Shown: positions 28,167 through 36,008 of the stretch, piece by piece
Layout: each line of letters begins with the position of its first letter
How positions within the stretch are numbered: the stretch's first letter is position 1
Source: Alphaproteobacteria bacterium
GTDB taxonomy: Bacteria > Pseudomonadota > Alphaproteobacteria > Micropepsales > Micropepsaceae
NCBI GenBank assembly: GCA_018969785.1
Contig: JAGWXR010000004.1
Span: forward strand, 1-41,910
Direction: 5' to 3'
Length of the DNA: 41,910 bases
The notes under the pieces: model-generated
What the model was told of the DNA's origin: nothing
The model's database searches: none
Seen by the model: only the letters and a program-made list of their open reading frames with translations
Position numbers and translations under genes: made by a program

Positions 28167-30032
28167 CTACCCTTCGATGAATCCGCCGACCTGGCGGTTC
28201 CAGAGCTGCGCATAGGGCCCGTTGCGCGCCAGAAGCTCGGCATGGCTGCCCGCTTCCACGATGCGCCCGGCCTCGAGGTACACGATGCGGTCCATGCCCA
28301 CGATCGTCGACAGCCGGTGGGCAATGGCAATCACGGTGCGCCCCTTCATCAGTTCGAACAGCGCCTCCTGGATCAGGTGCTCGCTTTCGGAATCCAGCGA
28401 TGACGTCGCCTCGTCGAGCACCAGGATCTTGGCATCCTTGATCAGCGCGCGCGCGATGGCCACGCGCTGGCGTTCGCCGCCCGAGAGCTTGATCCCCTGC
28501 TCGCCAACGATCGTATCGTAGCCGGCTTCACGCCCGGTGATGAAGTCGTGCGCGTGCGCGTCCTTCGCTGCCGCAACCACGAGCTGCTCTTCCGCGTCAG
28601 GCCGCGAATAGCGGATATTGTCGCGCACGGGCCGGTGGAACACGCCCGGCATCTGCTGCACCTCGGCAATCGCCTCGTTCACGGAATCCCACGTCACGGA
28701 CGACACGTCCTGCCCGTCGATCAGCACCCGTCCCGACTGCGGCTCGAATTGCCGCCGCATCAGCTTGACCAGCGTCGACTTGCCAGCCCCTGACTTGCCG
28801 ACAAGCCCCACCCGCTCGCCTGCATTGATCTTCAGCGTCAATCCCTCGAACACCGGATGCCCGTCGGCATGCGCAAAGGTAATGTTGTCGAACAGGATCT
28901 CGCCGCGGGAAACCGCGAGCGGCTTGGCGCCGGGCCGGTCGACGATTTCATGGGGCTGCGTCACAAGTTCCAGTGCTTCGGAAAGCGTCCCGAGCTGCTC
29001 GAAGAAATCCAGCATGCGATACGAGAGTTCCTGGACCGAGGTGGCAATCATCGACCCCAGGAAGAAGATCATCGTGAAGGCGCCGATCGTGATGGTGCCG
29101 GCAAGCGCATCGTTCACCGACATGACGATGAGCCCCGCCAGCAGCACAAGCATGGCCGTCGACATGAACAGCCGCATGACAATCAGGAACCAGCGCAGCG
29201 ATTGCGAGGCATTCATCTCGTCGGCCAGGAACCGGGACAGGAACTGGCGCTCATGCGCGGCACGTGCAAAGGCCCGGACAAGGTCGGCATTCGAGATCGC
29301 ATCGATCAGCTTGCCCGTCGACGTCGACACCTCGTCCGAGAAGGTCTTCGAAAGCTCCACGCAGCGCCGGGCCAGGAACATGACCATGACCAGATAGATT
29401 GCAGCCCATCCGAAAAGCAGCACTGCATAGGTCGCGCTCTGCATCGCCAGCAGCACGCCGCCGACGCCCAGAAGAACGACGATGCGGACGCATTCAAACG
29501 CGACGATGTTCAGCAGCGACACGGTGGCCTGCCCAGCCTGCTTGACCTTCTGGCCCAGCTTGCCGGCAAAGTTCTCCTGGAAATAGCGCGGACTGTGTCC
29601 CAGCAAATAGGCAAACAGGTACTTCTGCGCGAGCGCCCGCATGCGCGGGCTCATGTAGATGTCGATTGCCTCTGCAGACCGGAAGACAACAGCCGGCGCA
29701 TACCAGACGAACGCAAACAGCAGCACATAGGGCGCAACCCCACCCCAGTCACCACTGCCCGCACGAACAGCCTCAGTCAGCGCATTGATCATGCGCCCGA
29801 GCACATAGGGGTTCATCGCCTGGATCGCGGTCGCAAGCGCGACCGCAACGACGAACCCTGCGACATGCATCCGGTAATGGCGCGTGACGAGGAACAGCAG
29901 GAACGCAAAAGGCGAGCCCGGCACCCGCTCGGGTCCGCTCACCTCGCCAAGCGGTTCCTCGGGCGGTTCACGCGTGAGAAGGCCCGCCGCAAAGCGGTGC
30001 GCGTGGCGACGGCCATGACGCGTTTCAGGCAT
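28167..30032 (-). CDS. ABC exporter, fused permease and ATPase
   Basis: About 621 residues with six membrane helices followed by one nucleotide-binding domain. This is an MsbA/MdlB-type half-transporter that works as a dimer in the inner membrane. The ATPase has Walker A VGKSGAGKST, signature LSGGERQRVAIARAL, Walker B ILVLDEATSSLD and the H-loop IAHRLSTI, all intact. The N-terminal tail is rich in R and H. The start is uncertain: I give the ATG at 30032; a GTG at 30080 would add 16 residues but lacks a ribosome binding site. Cargo cannot be told; drug, lipid or peptide are all possible. It follows moeB by over 100 bases and converges on the M48 gene. Confidence 0.88.
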   Translation of the reverse strand: MPETRHGRRHAHRFAAGLLTREPPEEPLGEVSGPERVPGSPFAFLLFLVTRHYRMHVAGFVVAVALATAIQAMNPYVLGRMINALTEAVRAGSGDWGGVAPYVLLFAFVWYAPAVVFRSAEAIDIYMSPRMRALAQKYLFAYLLGHSPRYFQENFAGKLGQKVKQAGQATVSLLNIVAFECVRIVVLLGVGGVLLAMQSATYAVLLFGWAAIYLVMVMFLARRCVELSKTFSDEVSTSTGKLIDAISNADLVRAFARAAHERQFLSRFLADEMNASQSLRWFLIVMRLFMSTAMLVLLAGLIVMSVNDALAGTITIGAFTMIFFLGSMIATSVQELSYRMLDFFEQLGTLSEALELVTQPHEIVDRPGAKPLAVSRGEILFDNITFAHADGHPVFEGLTLKINAGERVGLVGKSGAGKSTLVKLMRRQFEPQSGRVLIDGQDVSSVTWDSVNEAIAEVQQMPGVFHRPVRDNIRYSRPDAEEQLVVAAAKDAHAHDFITGREAGYDTIVGEQGIKLSGGERQRVAIARALIKDAKILVLDEATSSLDSESEHLIQEALFELMKGRTVIAIAHRLSTIVGMDRIVYLEAGRIVEAGSHAELLARNGPYAQLWNRQVGGFIEG

Positions 30033-30147
30033 CTCCAGGACCCGGCTTGTGACGAAGGGGGCCGAGGAATATCGCCTCACGGCGAAAAAGGCGAGAACCC
30101 TGCAGCGGCAATCCGCAGGCCGACGCCCGCGGCAGGCACAGCAGCGA

Positions 30148-30915
30148 CTACCCGGGCCCGCAGAGCCGGCAGGCGGGATCCGGGGGCAGCTTCACCGTCC
30201 GCACCGTGCCGCCAAGGCCGTCATAGAGCAGCAGGCGCCCGGCCAGCGTCTCCCCGATGCCGAGGATCTCCTTCAGCGATTCGAGTGCCTGCATCGACCC
30301 GATCACCCCGGTCAGCGCCCCTAGGATACCGGCCTCCGTGCATGTTGCGGCCCCCTCTGGGGCCTCCGGCACGAGGCAGCGATAGCAGGGGTAAACGCGC
30401 TGTCCTTCCGGACGCACATGCGCCTTGTAGACCGCAAGCTGCCCGTCGAACTGCCCGACGGCCGCCGAGACAAGCGTGCGCCCCATGCGATAGCAGGTGT
30501 CGTTCACGAGCAGTCGCGTGGCAAAGTTGTCCGACCCATCCAGCACCAGGTCGTGGGCTTGCACCAGCGCATCGGCATTCCCGGGCGAGAATCGCGTGGA
30601 ATGCATCTCCACGCGCGCATGCGGATTGATCGCAAGCGCGCGCTCCGCCGCACTCTCGGTCTTCAGGCGCCCGACATCCTGCGTGCGGTGGGCGATCTGG
30701 CGCTGCAGGTTCGACAGCGAAACCCTGTCAGGGTCGACGACGCCGATCAGGCCGACACCCGCCGCCGCCAGATAGAGGATGGCCGGGCTGCCCAGCCCCC
30801 CTGCGCCGATGACCAGCACGCGCGCCTGCGAAAGGCGCGCCTGTCCGGCACCGCCAACCTCGCGCAGGATCAAGTGGCGCGCGTAGCGCTCGACTTCCTC
30901 GTCTGAAAGCCTCAT
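30148..30915 (-). CDS. moeB: MoeB/ThiF family adenylyltransferase (E1-like)
   Basis: A 255-residue E1-like enzyme that adenylates the C-terminal glycine of a ubiquitin-fold sulfur carrier (MoaD, ThiS or similar). The nucleotide site GAGGLGSPAILYLAAAGVG, the VVDPDRVSLSNLQRQ segment, the zinc-binding pairs CYRC and CRLC, and a cysteine in ATCTEAGILGAL are visible. There is no C-terminal rhodanese domain. No other molybdopterin or thiamine gene is in the window, so MoeB versus ThiF cannot be decided by context. It lies 33 bases after the DUF3501 gene in the same direction and may be part of the iron-sulfur transcript. Confidence 0.82.
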   Translation of the reverse strand: MRLSDEEVERYARHLILREVGGAGQARLSQARVLVIGAGGLGSPAILYLAAAGVGLIGVVDPDRVSLSNLQRQIAHRTQDVGRLKTESAAERALAINPHARVEMHSTRFSPGNADALVQAHDLVLDGSDNFATRLLVNDTCYRMGRTLVSAAVGQFDGQLAVYKAHVRPEGQRVYPCYRCLVPEAPEGAATCTEAGILGALTGVIGSMQALESLKEILGIGETLAGRLLLYDGLGGTVRTVKLPPDPACRLCGPG

Positions 30916-30948
30916 GGCGCCACTATAGCAGGACGCCCTTCCCCGGCA

Positions 30949-31542
30949 TCAGGCAAAGTCACCTGCAAGTTCCTGCCGCGTTGCACCCTGCAGAACGGCA
31001 ATGTGCCCGTAGTTGGAATGGGTGAACCCCAGCATCACCGGCACGGACGCATCCCGGAACCGTGAAATCTGCGCCGGTGTGAGGGTGAACCGGATGAAAT
31101 GCACCGACGAAGTCTTTCCGTCCGGCGTCGTCCGTTCGGTCTCCTGCTCGAAACCGGCCTTGAGGCGCTCCCCGCCAATGTCGAGGAAAATGGTCTCCTC
31201 GACATGCGTGAGCTGGCGCAGGATCACGGCGCGCTGCCGCTCATCCTCGATCTCGAACATCACCGTCGCGACAAGCTCGTTGCCCTGCGGGATGAGGGGG
31301 TTATAGGCCCTCAATTCGTCATCAACCTGCTCAGCCCCGCCCTTCTCGATGTAGAGCATCTCCTGGACTTGCTGCAGCATGGTCTCGAAGCACTCGAAAT
31401 AGAACGTGGCATGCGGCCCGACTTCAACCCGCCGCAGCCTCTTGCGCGGCAGGATCGCCTTGCGGCGCTCGGCACGTTGAGCCGCATAGGCCGACGTGTC
31501 GATGATGTCGTCGCGTGTGATCTTCCTGAGCTTCTGAGGCAT
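30949..31542 (-). CDS. DUF3501 family protein
   Basis: A 197-residue soluble protein matching the DUF3501 family, recognisable from the N-terminal KITRDDIIDTSAYAAQRAERR, the central FYFECFETMLQQVQEMLYIEKGG and the C-terminal FTHSNYGHIAVLQG. No enzyme motif is evident; conserved charged residues (E, H, R) are spread over the helical middle. Across bacteria this family is found next to a CCG-domain iron-sulfur protein and a rubrerythrin, as here. It starts four bases after the stop of the iron-sulfur gene, so the two are translated together. The function is unknown. Confidence 0.85.
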   Translation of the reverse strand: MPQKLRKITRDDIIDTSAYAAQRAERRKAILPRKRLRRVEVGPHATFYFECFETMLQQVQEMLYIEKGGAEQVDDELRAYNPLIPQGNELVATVMFEIEDERQRAVILRQLTHVEETIFLDIGGERLKAGFEQETERTTPDGKTSSVHFIRFTLTPAQISRFRDASVPVMLGFTHSNYGHIAVLQGATRQELAGDFA

Positions 31543-31546
31543 CTGA

Positions 31547-32890
31547 CTACTCCACCAGTCCGTAGGCTTTCGCCATGAGTTCGATCGGATGCGCCGTGTC
31601 CGAGACGACCTTGCTCTCGTCCTGCGCCCGCATGATCTGCTTCAGGTGCTTGGCGGCCAGCGGACAATCAGACACGACATGCGCGTGCCCCTGCCCCGCC
31701 GCCGTGCGCGCCGCCGGTCGCCCCACCTTCACCGCAAGGTCATGGGTCGGCTGAAGCACCCCGAACGTGCCGCCATGTCCTGAACAGCGCTCGATGACGT
31801 CTACCTTGGTCTCGGGCAGGAGCCTGAGCATCTCGGCCGCCTTCGGCCCCATGTTCTGCGCGCGCGCATGGCACGCGAGGTGAACGCTGACCCCGCCGTC
31901 AACCGGCTTCGCACCCGCCGGCAGCCCATCCTTCTTGGCAATATCAACCACATATTCGTCGATGTCGAACGTGGCCTTGGCAAGGCGCGCGACATTCTCG
32001 TTCTTGGGCACGATGAGCGGCCACTCGAACTTGAACATCAGCCCGCAGCTCGCCGTGAGCGTGATGATGTCATAGCCCTTGTCGATATAGGGCACGAGCG
32101 CCGCCGAAACCTTCTCCGCCTGCGCGGCGACGCGCTCGAGGTTGGCCTGCTCGAGGAACGGCATGCCGCAGCAGCCCGGATACTCGACGATCGCCTCGAC
32201 CCCGAGGTGGTTGAGCAGCTTGCGCGCCGCCATGCCGGTGATGGGCCTGTTGTAATTCACGAAGCACGTCGCAAACAGCAGCGCCTTGCGCTTGCCGAAG
32301 GCGGGCGCCGCCTCGTTTGCAAAACCGGGGTCGCCCCGATCCTGCATGACGAAGGTGCGGGTGTTGAACTTCGGCAGTTCCGCGCGGGCATCGATGCCCG
32401 CCACGCTCTCGGCAAGCTTGCGCGTCGTCTTGTTCTTGACGTCCGAGCCCCAGTTCGCGACCGGCGCAACCACCGCCGCCACCGTGCCATTGCGGTCCAT
32501 CTCGGCAAGCTGGCGCGCCACGAAATGGGTCTTGCCCTTCGCAGCCTCTGCAGCCCGGTAGCGCAGCATCAGGTGCGGGAAATCCAGGTTGAATTCATGC
32601 GGCGGCACATAGGGACATTTCGTCATGAAGCACATGTCGCACAGCGTGCAGGCATCGACCACCTGTCCGAAATCCTCGGATTTCACGCCGTCCATTTCCT
32701 CCGTGGGCGAATTGTCGACAAGGTCGAACAGCCGGGGGAATGAATCGCAAAGGTTGAAGCAGCGCCGGCAGCCATGGCAGATGTCGAAGACGCGCCTCAT
32801 CTCCTCGTCGAGCTTTTTCTCGTCGAGGAAATCGGGCTCCTCCCAGTTCAGCGGATGCCGCACCGGAGCCTGCAGACTGCCTTCACGCAT
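31547..32890 (-). CDS. Heterodisulfide reductase-related iron-sulfur protein (GlpC/CCG type)
   Basis: A 447-residue protein with two ferredoxin-type [4Fe-4S] motifs, C38-C41-C44-C48 and C81-C84-C87-C92 (the last gap is four residues rather than three), then two CCG-type domains. The first has an intact PGCCGMPF; the second reads RCSGHGGTFG, with one cysteine of the pair replaced by serine. Proteins like GlpC and HdrD pass electrons between quinones, thiols or partner proteins. No membrane segment is present. It precedes the DUF3501 gene by four bases and follows the rubrerythrin gene after a terminator, so electron supply to the rubrerythrin is plausible, though inferred. Confidence 0.9.
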   Translation of the reverse strand: MREGSLQAPVRHPLNWEEPDFLDEKKLDEEMRRVFDICHGCRRCFNLCDSFPRLFDLVDNSPTEEMDGVKSEDFGQVVDACTLCDMCFMTKCPYVPPHEFNLDFPHLMLRYRAAEAAKGKTHFVARQLAEMDRNGTVAAVVAPVANWGSDVKNKTTRKLAESVAGIDARAELPKFNTRTFVMQDRGDPGFANEAAPAFGKRKALLFATCFVNYNRPITGMAARKLLNHLGVEAIVEYPGCCGMPFLEQANLERVAAQAEKVSAALVPYIDKGYDIITLTASCGLMFKFEWPLIVPKNENVARLAKATFDIDEYVVDIAKKDGLPAGAKPVDGGVSVHLACHARAQNMGPKAAEMLRLLPETKVDVIERCSGHGGTFGVLQPTHDLAVKVGRPAARTAAGQGHAHVVSDCPLAAKHLKQIMRAQDESKVVSDTAHPIELMAKAYGLVE

Positions 32891-32965
32891 GGGTCAAGTA
32901 CCTCTGGACGACAAGAGGCTGCAGCCCGGAAGCACGCACGAACCGCAAGCCTGGGGAACGGTGAG

Positions 32966-32999
32966 CAAAACGCCGGCAGGCCTCATGGCCCGCCGGCGT
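32966..32999 (-). terminator. Rho-independent terminator after rubrerythrin
   Basis: On the minus strand ACGCCGGC and GCCGGCGT pair, with an inner GGCC/GGCC pairing and an ATGA loop, followed by TTTT. It sits 14 bases past the rubrerythrin stop. It should uncouple much of the rubrerythrin mRNA from the downstream iron-sulfur genes, giving more rubrerythrin than partner protein. Confidence 0.75.
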
Positions 33000-33013
33000 G
33001 AAGAACGCGGTGA

Positions 33014-33433
33014 TCAGCCCAGGTTGTCGAGCGCCTTCTGGAAGCGGCCGGCGTGGCTCTTCTCCGCCTTGGCCAGCGTCTCGAACCAGTCGGCGATCTC
33101 GTCGAAGCCTTCCTGGCGCGCGGTCTTGGCCATGCCCGGATACATGTCGGTGTACTCGTGCGTTTCACCGGCGATGGAAGCCTTCAGGTTGTCCGACGTG
33201 GAACCGATCTTCAGGCCCGTCGCCGGGTCACCCACGGCTTCAAGGAACTCGAGGTGGCCGTGCGCATGGCCCGTCTCGCCTTCGGCAGTCGAACGGAAGA
33301 CGGCGGCAACGTCATTGTAGCCTTCGACATCGGCCTTCTGCGCGAAATAGAGATAGCGGCGGTTGGCCTGGCTCTCGCCGGCGAATGCCGCCTTCAGGTT
33401 TTCGAGTGTTTTCGATGCTGCAAGCTTCGTCAT
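33014..33433 (-). CDS. Rubrerythrin without rubredoxin domain
   Basis: A 139-residue diiron protein. The ligands line up with classical rubrerythrin: E20 (AGESQANRRY), E53 and H56 (EGETGHAHGH), E90 and E93 (AGETHEYTDMYP), E124 and H127 (AKAEKSHAGRF). The usual C-terminal rubredoxin domain, which feeds electrons to the diiron site, is absent. Rubrerythrins reduce hydrogen peroxide in the cytoplasm, so an outside donor is required. A strong ribosome binding site (GGAGAGAGG) and a good promoter suggest high expression. An Irr-box-like dyad upstream and the irr gene next door point to iron control. Peroxidase activity is family knowledge; donor identity is inference. Confidence 0.92.
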   Translation of the reverse strand: MTKLAASKTLENLKAAFAGESQANRRYLYFAQKADVEGYNDVAAVFRSTAEGETGHAHGHLEFLEAVGDPATGLKIGSTSDNLKASIAGETHEYTDMYPGMAKTARQEGFDEIADWFETLAKAEKSHAGRFQKALDNLG

Positions 33434-33484
33434 GGTTCCTCTCTCCTTCCAGTCAAACGAAAAAGGCGATCGTCCAGATGGTTA

Positions 33485-33512
33485 AAACTACTCGCCTTCG
33501 CCACGAAGTCAA
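33485..33512 (-). promoter_or_regulatory. Promoter for rubrerythrin
   Basis: On the minus strand TTGACT (33512-33507) matches the -35 consensus at five of six positions, and TAGTTT (33490-33485) is a modest -10 element 16 bases further on. The start site would be near 33478, about 45 bases before the gene. Confidence 0.5.
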
Positions 33513-33516
33513 TAAG

Positions 33517-33531
33517 TTGGAATTATTCTAA
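33517..33531. promoter_or_regulatory. Irr-box-like dyad (iron control element)
   Basis: On the minus strand the site reads TTAGAATAATTCCAA, one base away from the perfect dyad TTAGAA-N3-TTCTAA that is the known iron control element core bound by Irr in alphaproteobacteria. It lies five bases upstream of the rubrerythrin -35 hexamer and two bases past the irr stop codon. A position just upstream of -35 suits activation or partial repression by Irr. Confidence 0.6.
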
Positions 33532-33533
33532 TT

Positions 33534-34001
33534 TCATGAACGCGACTTGAGACGCACCACGATATCCACGCGCTCGATCTCCTTGCCCGAAGGCGCCTTC
33601 GGCAAGCCCTCGATGCGCACGTCGCTGCCCGGAATGTCGATCAGGACCCCGTCATCCTCGACGTAGAAGTGATGATGCTCGCCCGTGTTGGTATCGAAAT
33701 GGATCTTGTCGCCATCGACAATGACCTGCCGCAACAGGCCAGCCTGCGTGAACTGGTGCAGCGTGTTGTACACGGTGGCCAGCGACAATCTCGCCCCGGC
33801 GCCCAGCGCCTCGCCATGGAGGTCTTCGGCTGTGACGTGACGGTCGCCGCCGGAAAACAGGAGCCGCGCAAGCGCGAGGCGCTGTTGTGTCGGGCGCAGC
33901 TGCGCCGCGCGCAGCCGCACGGCAAAGTCTGCCTTGTGCCGCTGGCCTTGCCGGGCATTTTCGGCTGCAGGCTTTGATCCTGTGGAACGCATGCCGGACA
34001 A
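33534..34001 (-). CDS. irr: Fur family iron response regulator Irr
   Basis: A 155-residue Fur-family protein. The winged helix reads LRPTQQRLALARLLF...VTAEDLHGEAL and SLATVYNTLHQFTQAGLLRQV, and the dimer part has the triple-histidine GEHHHFY implicated in haem sensing by Irr. The paired CxxC zinc cysteines common in Fur are absent, as in Irr proteins. Irr controls haem and iron genes when haem is scarce and is degraded or inactivated when haem is present. I place the start at TTG 34001 because GGGAGGGG lies six bases upstream; the ATG three codons later is 15 bases from it. It diverges from fabA. Adjacent rubrerythrin carries an Irr-like site. Confidence 0.88.
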   Translation of the reverse strand: MSGMRSTGSKPAAENARQGQRHKADFAVRLRAAQLRPTQQRLALARLLFSGGDRHVTAEDLHGEALGAGARLSLATVYNTLHQFTQAGLLRQVIVDGDKIHFDTNTGEHHHFYVEDDGVLIDIPGSDVRIEGLPKAPSGKEIERVDIVVRLKSRS

Positions 34002-34023
34002 ACTCTACCCCTCCCGTCCGAGG

Positions 34024-34052
34024 TTGAAACACCGTGAGCCAGCCCGTACAGT
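34024..34052 (+). promoter_or_regulatory. Candidate promoter for fabA-fabB-fabI
   Basis: TTGAAA (34024-34029) and TACAGT (34047-34052) are 17 bases apart, matching the consensus at five and four positions. The start site would be near 34059, about 130 bases before fabA. The dyad at 34095-34113 would then lie about 36-54 bases downstream of the start site. Confidence 0.5.
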
Positions 34053-34094
34053 TCCCCCGGCGAAAGGGAGCCTTGCCAGTTTCCGGCGCACCCA

Positions 34095-34113
34095 GTTTTG
34101 AATAGCTCAAAAC
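34095..34113. promoter_or_regulatory. Dyad GTTTTGA-N5-TCAAAAC, possible fab operator
   Basis: A perfect seven-base inverted repeat with a five-base spacer in the divergent irr-fabA region. It could be an operator for a fatty acid regulator or an autoregulatory site for irr; it does not match the Irr box. In RNA it would be only a weak AU-rich hairpin, which favours a protein binding site. The regulator is unknown. Confidence 0.45.
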
Positions 34114-34189
34114 AGCGCGCGTGGGAATGTGGATGGTTAACGCAAAAAGTCAAGACCGCGTCGGCGCACGAAAGGGCTGAAGGATCCAG

Positions 34190-34732
34190 ATGGAAGCGAC
34201 AGAAACAAATCCGGCCATGGCATTCTCCAGCTTTGGACGGGACGCCCTGCTCAAGTGCGGACACGGCACGCTTTTCGGCCCCGGCTTCCCGCGCCTGCCG
34301 CTGCCCCCGATGCTGATGTTCGACCGCATCACCGAGATCACGGAAAAGGGGGGCGCGAACGGCAAAGGCCACATCAAGGCCGAATTCGACATCTCACCCG
34401 ATCACTGGTTCTTCAAGTGCCACTTCGAATCCGATCCCGTCATGCCGGGATGCCTCGGCCTCGACGCGCTCTGGCAGCTGGTCGGGTTCTACCTCGGATG
34501 GTCCGGCGGCAAGGGCAAGGGCCGCGCGCTCGGCGTCGGAGAGGTGAAGTTCACCGGAATGGTTCTGCCCACCGCAAAGCTCGTGACCTACGCGATCGAC
34601 TTCCGCCGCGTGATGAAGGGCAGGCTCGTGATGGGCATCGCCGACGGCATCATGATGGTCGACGGCAAGACAATCTACGAGGCCAAGGATCTGCGCGTCG
34701 GCGTTTTCCAGGATGATGCCGTACCCGCCTGA
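34190..34732 (+). CDS. fabA: 3-hydroxydecanoyl-ACP dehydratase/isomerase
   Basis: A 180-residue hotdog-fold enzyme that dehydrates 3-hydroxydecanoyl-ACP and isomerises the trans-2 bond to cis-3, the branch point to unsaturated fatty acids. The active-site pair is H78 in [16 protein letters not shown] and D92 in [11 protein letters not shown]. The second conserved block [13 protein letters not shown] follows. Length is close to E. coli FabA plus a short N-terminal extension. It is first in a fabA-fabB-fabI operon divergent from irr, an arrangement common in alphaproteobacteria. Confidence 0.97.
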   Translation: MEATETNPAMAFSSFGRDALLKCGHGTLFGPGFPRLPLPPMLMFDRITEITEKGGANGKGHIKAEFDISPDHWFFKCHFESDPVMPGCLGLDALWQLVGFYLGWSGGKGKGRALGVGEVKFTGMVLPTAKLVTYAIDFRRVMKGRLVMGIADGIMMVDGKTIYEAKDLRVGVFQDDAVPA

Positions 34733-34779
34733 CCCGCCCTGGAGGCACCGTCAGGCAACAATGAAGGGACACGACTGAC

Positions 34780-36003
34780 ATGAGACGCGTCGCTGTAACT
34801 GGCATGGGCATCGTCTGCTCGATCGGCAACACCACGCAGGAGGTGCTCGCCTCTCTTCGCGAGGCAAGGTCGGGCATCGTCGCGGCCGAGGACTATCAGA
34901 AGATGGGCTTCCGCAGCCAGGTGCACGGCAGCCTCAAGGTTGACCTCGAGGCCGCCGTCGATCGCCGTGCCCGCCGCTTCATGGGCGATGGTGCCGCCTA
35001 TGCATGGATGGCCATGAGCCAGGCCATCGCCGATGCCGGCCTTGAACCCCACCACGTCTCGAACGAGAGAACAGGCCTGATCGTTGGCTCCGGCGGCCCC
35101 TCCACCAAGGCCATCGTGGCAGCCGCCGACACGGCACGCAGCGAACCCGGCAAGGGCCCCAAGAAGGTCGGCCCCTTTGCGGTCCCCAAGGCGATGTCTT
35201 CGACCTGCTCGGCAAACCTGTCGACCTGGTTCAAGACCAAGGGCGTCAATTATTCGATCTCGTCAGCCTGCTCGACATCTGCAAACTGCATCGGAAATGC
35301 GTACGAGATGATCCAGTGGGGCAAGCAGGACATCATGTTTGCCGGCGGCGGCGAGGAACTGGACTGGACATTGTCCGTCCTCTTCGACGCCATGGGCGCC
35401 ATGTCCTCGAAATACAATGACACGCCGGCCACGGCGAGCCGCGCCTACGACCGGAACCGCGACGGCTTCGTGATCTCGGGCGGTGGCGGCATCCTTGTCC
35501 TCGAGGAATGGAACCACGCCAAGGCACGCGGCGCGAAGATCTACGCCGAGATCGTTGGCTACGGTGCTACGGCCGACGGGGCGGACATGGTTGCCCCTTC
35601 GGGCGAAGGTGCCGTGCGCTGCATGCGCATGGCCATCCAGAACGTGAAGGCCCCGATCGACTACATCAATCCGCACGCGACCTCGACACCTGTCGGCGAC
35701 ATTCCGGAAATCAAGGCCATCCACGAGGTCTTCGGCAAGACCACCCCGCCGATCAGCGCCACGAAGTCCCTCACGGGCCACAGCCAGGGCGCCGCCGGCG
35801 TGCACGAGGCGATCTATTCGCTCCTGATGCTGCACAACGACTTCATTTGCGAAAGCGCCAACATCGAGGAAATCGATCCCGAGGTAGCCAGCGCAAACAT
35901 CATCCGTCGCCGCATCGACAATGCAGGGCTCACAACCGTGATGTCGAACTCGTTCGGCTTTGGCGGCACGAACGCAACCCTCGTCTTCCAGAAACCGAAC
36001 TGA
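34780..36003 (+). CDS. fabB: 3-oxoacyl-ACP synthase I
   Basis: A 407-residue condensing enzyme (KAS I) that elongates the cis-3-decenoyl-ACP made by FabA. The thiolase-fold active site is complete: C164 in [10 protein letters not shown]299 in [11 protein letters not shown] and H334 in TGHSQGAAG. The C-terminal [14 protein letters not shown] is the expected glycine-rich end. It lies 47 bases after fabA and 5 bases before fabI. The pairing with fabA distinguishes it from FabF. Confidence 0.97.
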   Translation: MRRVAVTGMGIVCSIGNTTQEVLASLREARSGIVAAEDYQKMGFRSQVHGSLKVDLEAAVDRRARRFMGDGAAYAWMAMSQAIADAGLEPHHVSNERTGLIVGSGGPSTKAIVAAADTARSEPGKGPKKVGPFAVPKAMSSTCSANLSTWFKTKGVNYSISSACSTSANCIGNAYEMIQWGKQDIMFAGGGEELDWTLSVLFDAMGAMSSKYNDTPATASRAYDRNRDGFVISGGGGILVLEEWNHAKARGAKIYAEIVGYGATADGADMVAPSGEGAVRCMRMAIQNVKAPIDYINPHATSTPVGDIPEIKAIHEVFGKTTPPISATKSLTGHSQGAAGVHEAIYSLLMLHNDFICESANIEEIDPEVASANIIRRRIDNAGLTTVMSNSFGFGGTNATLVFQKPN

Positions 36004-36008
36004 CAGCC

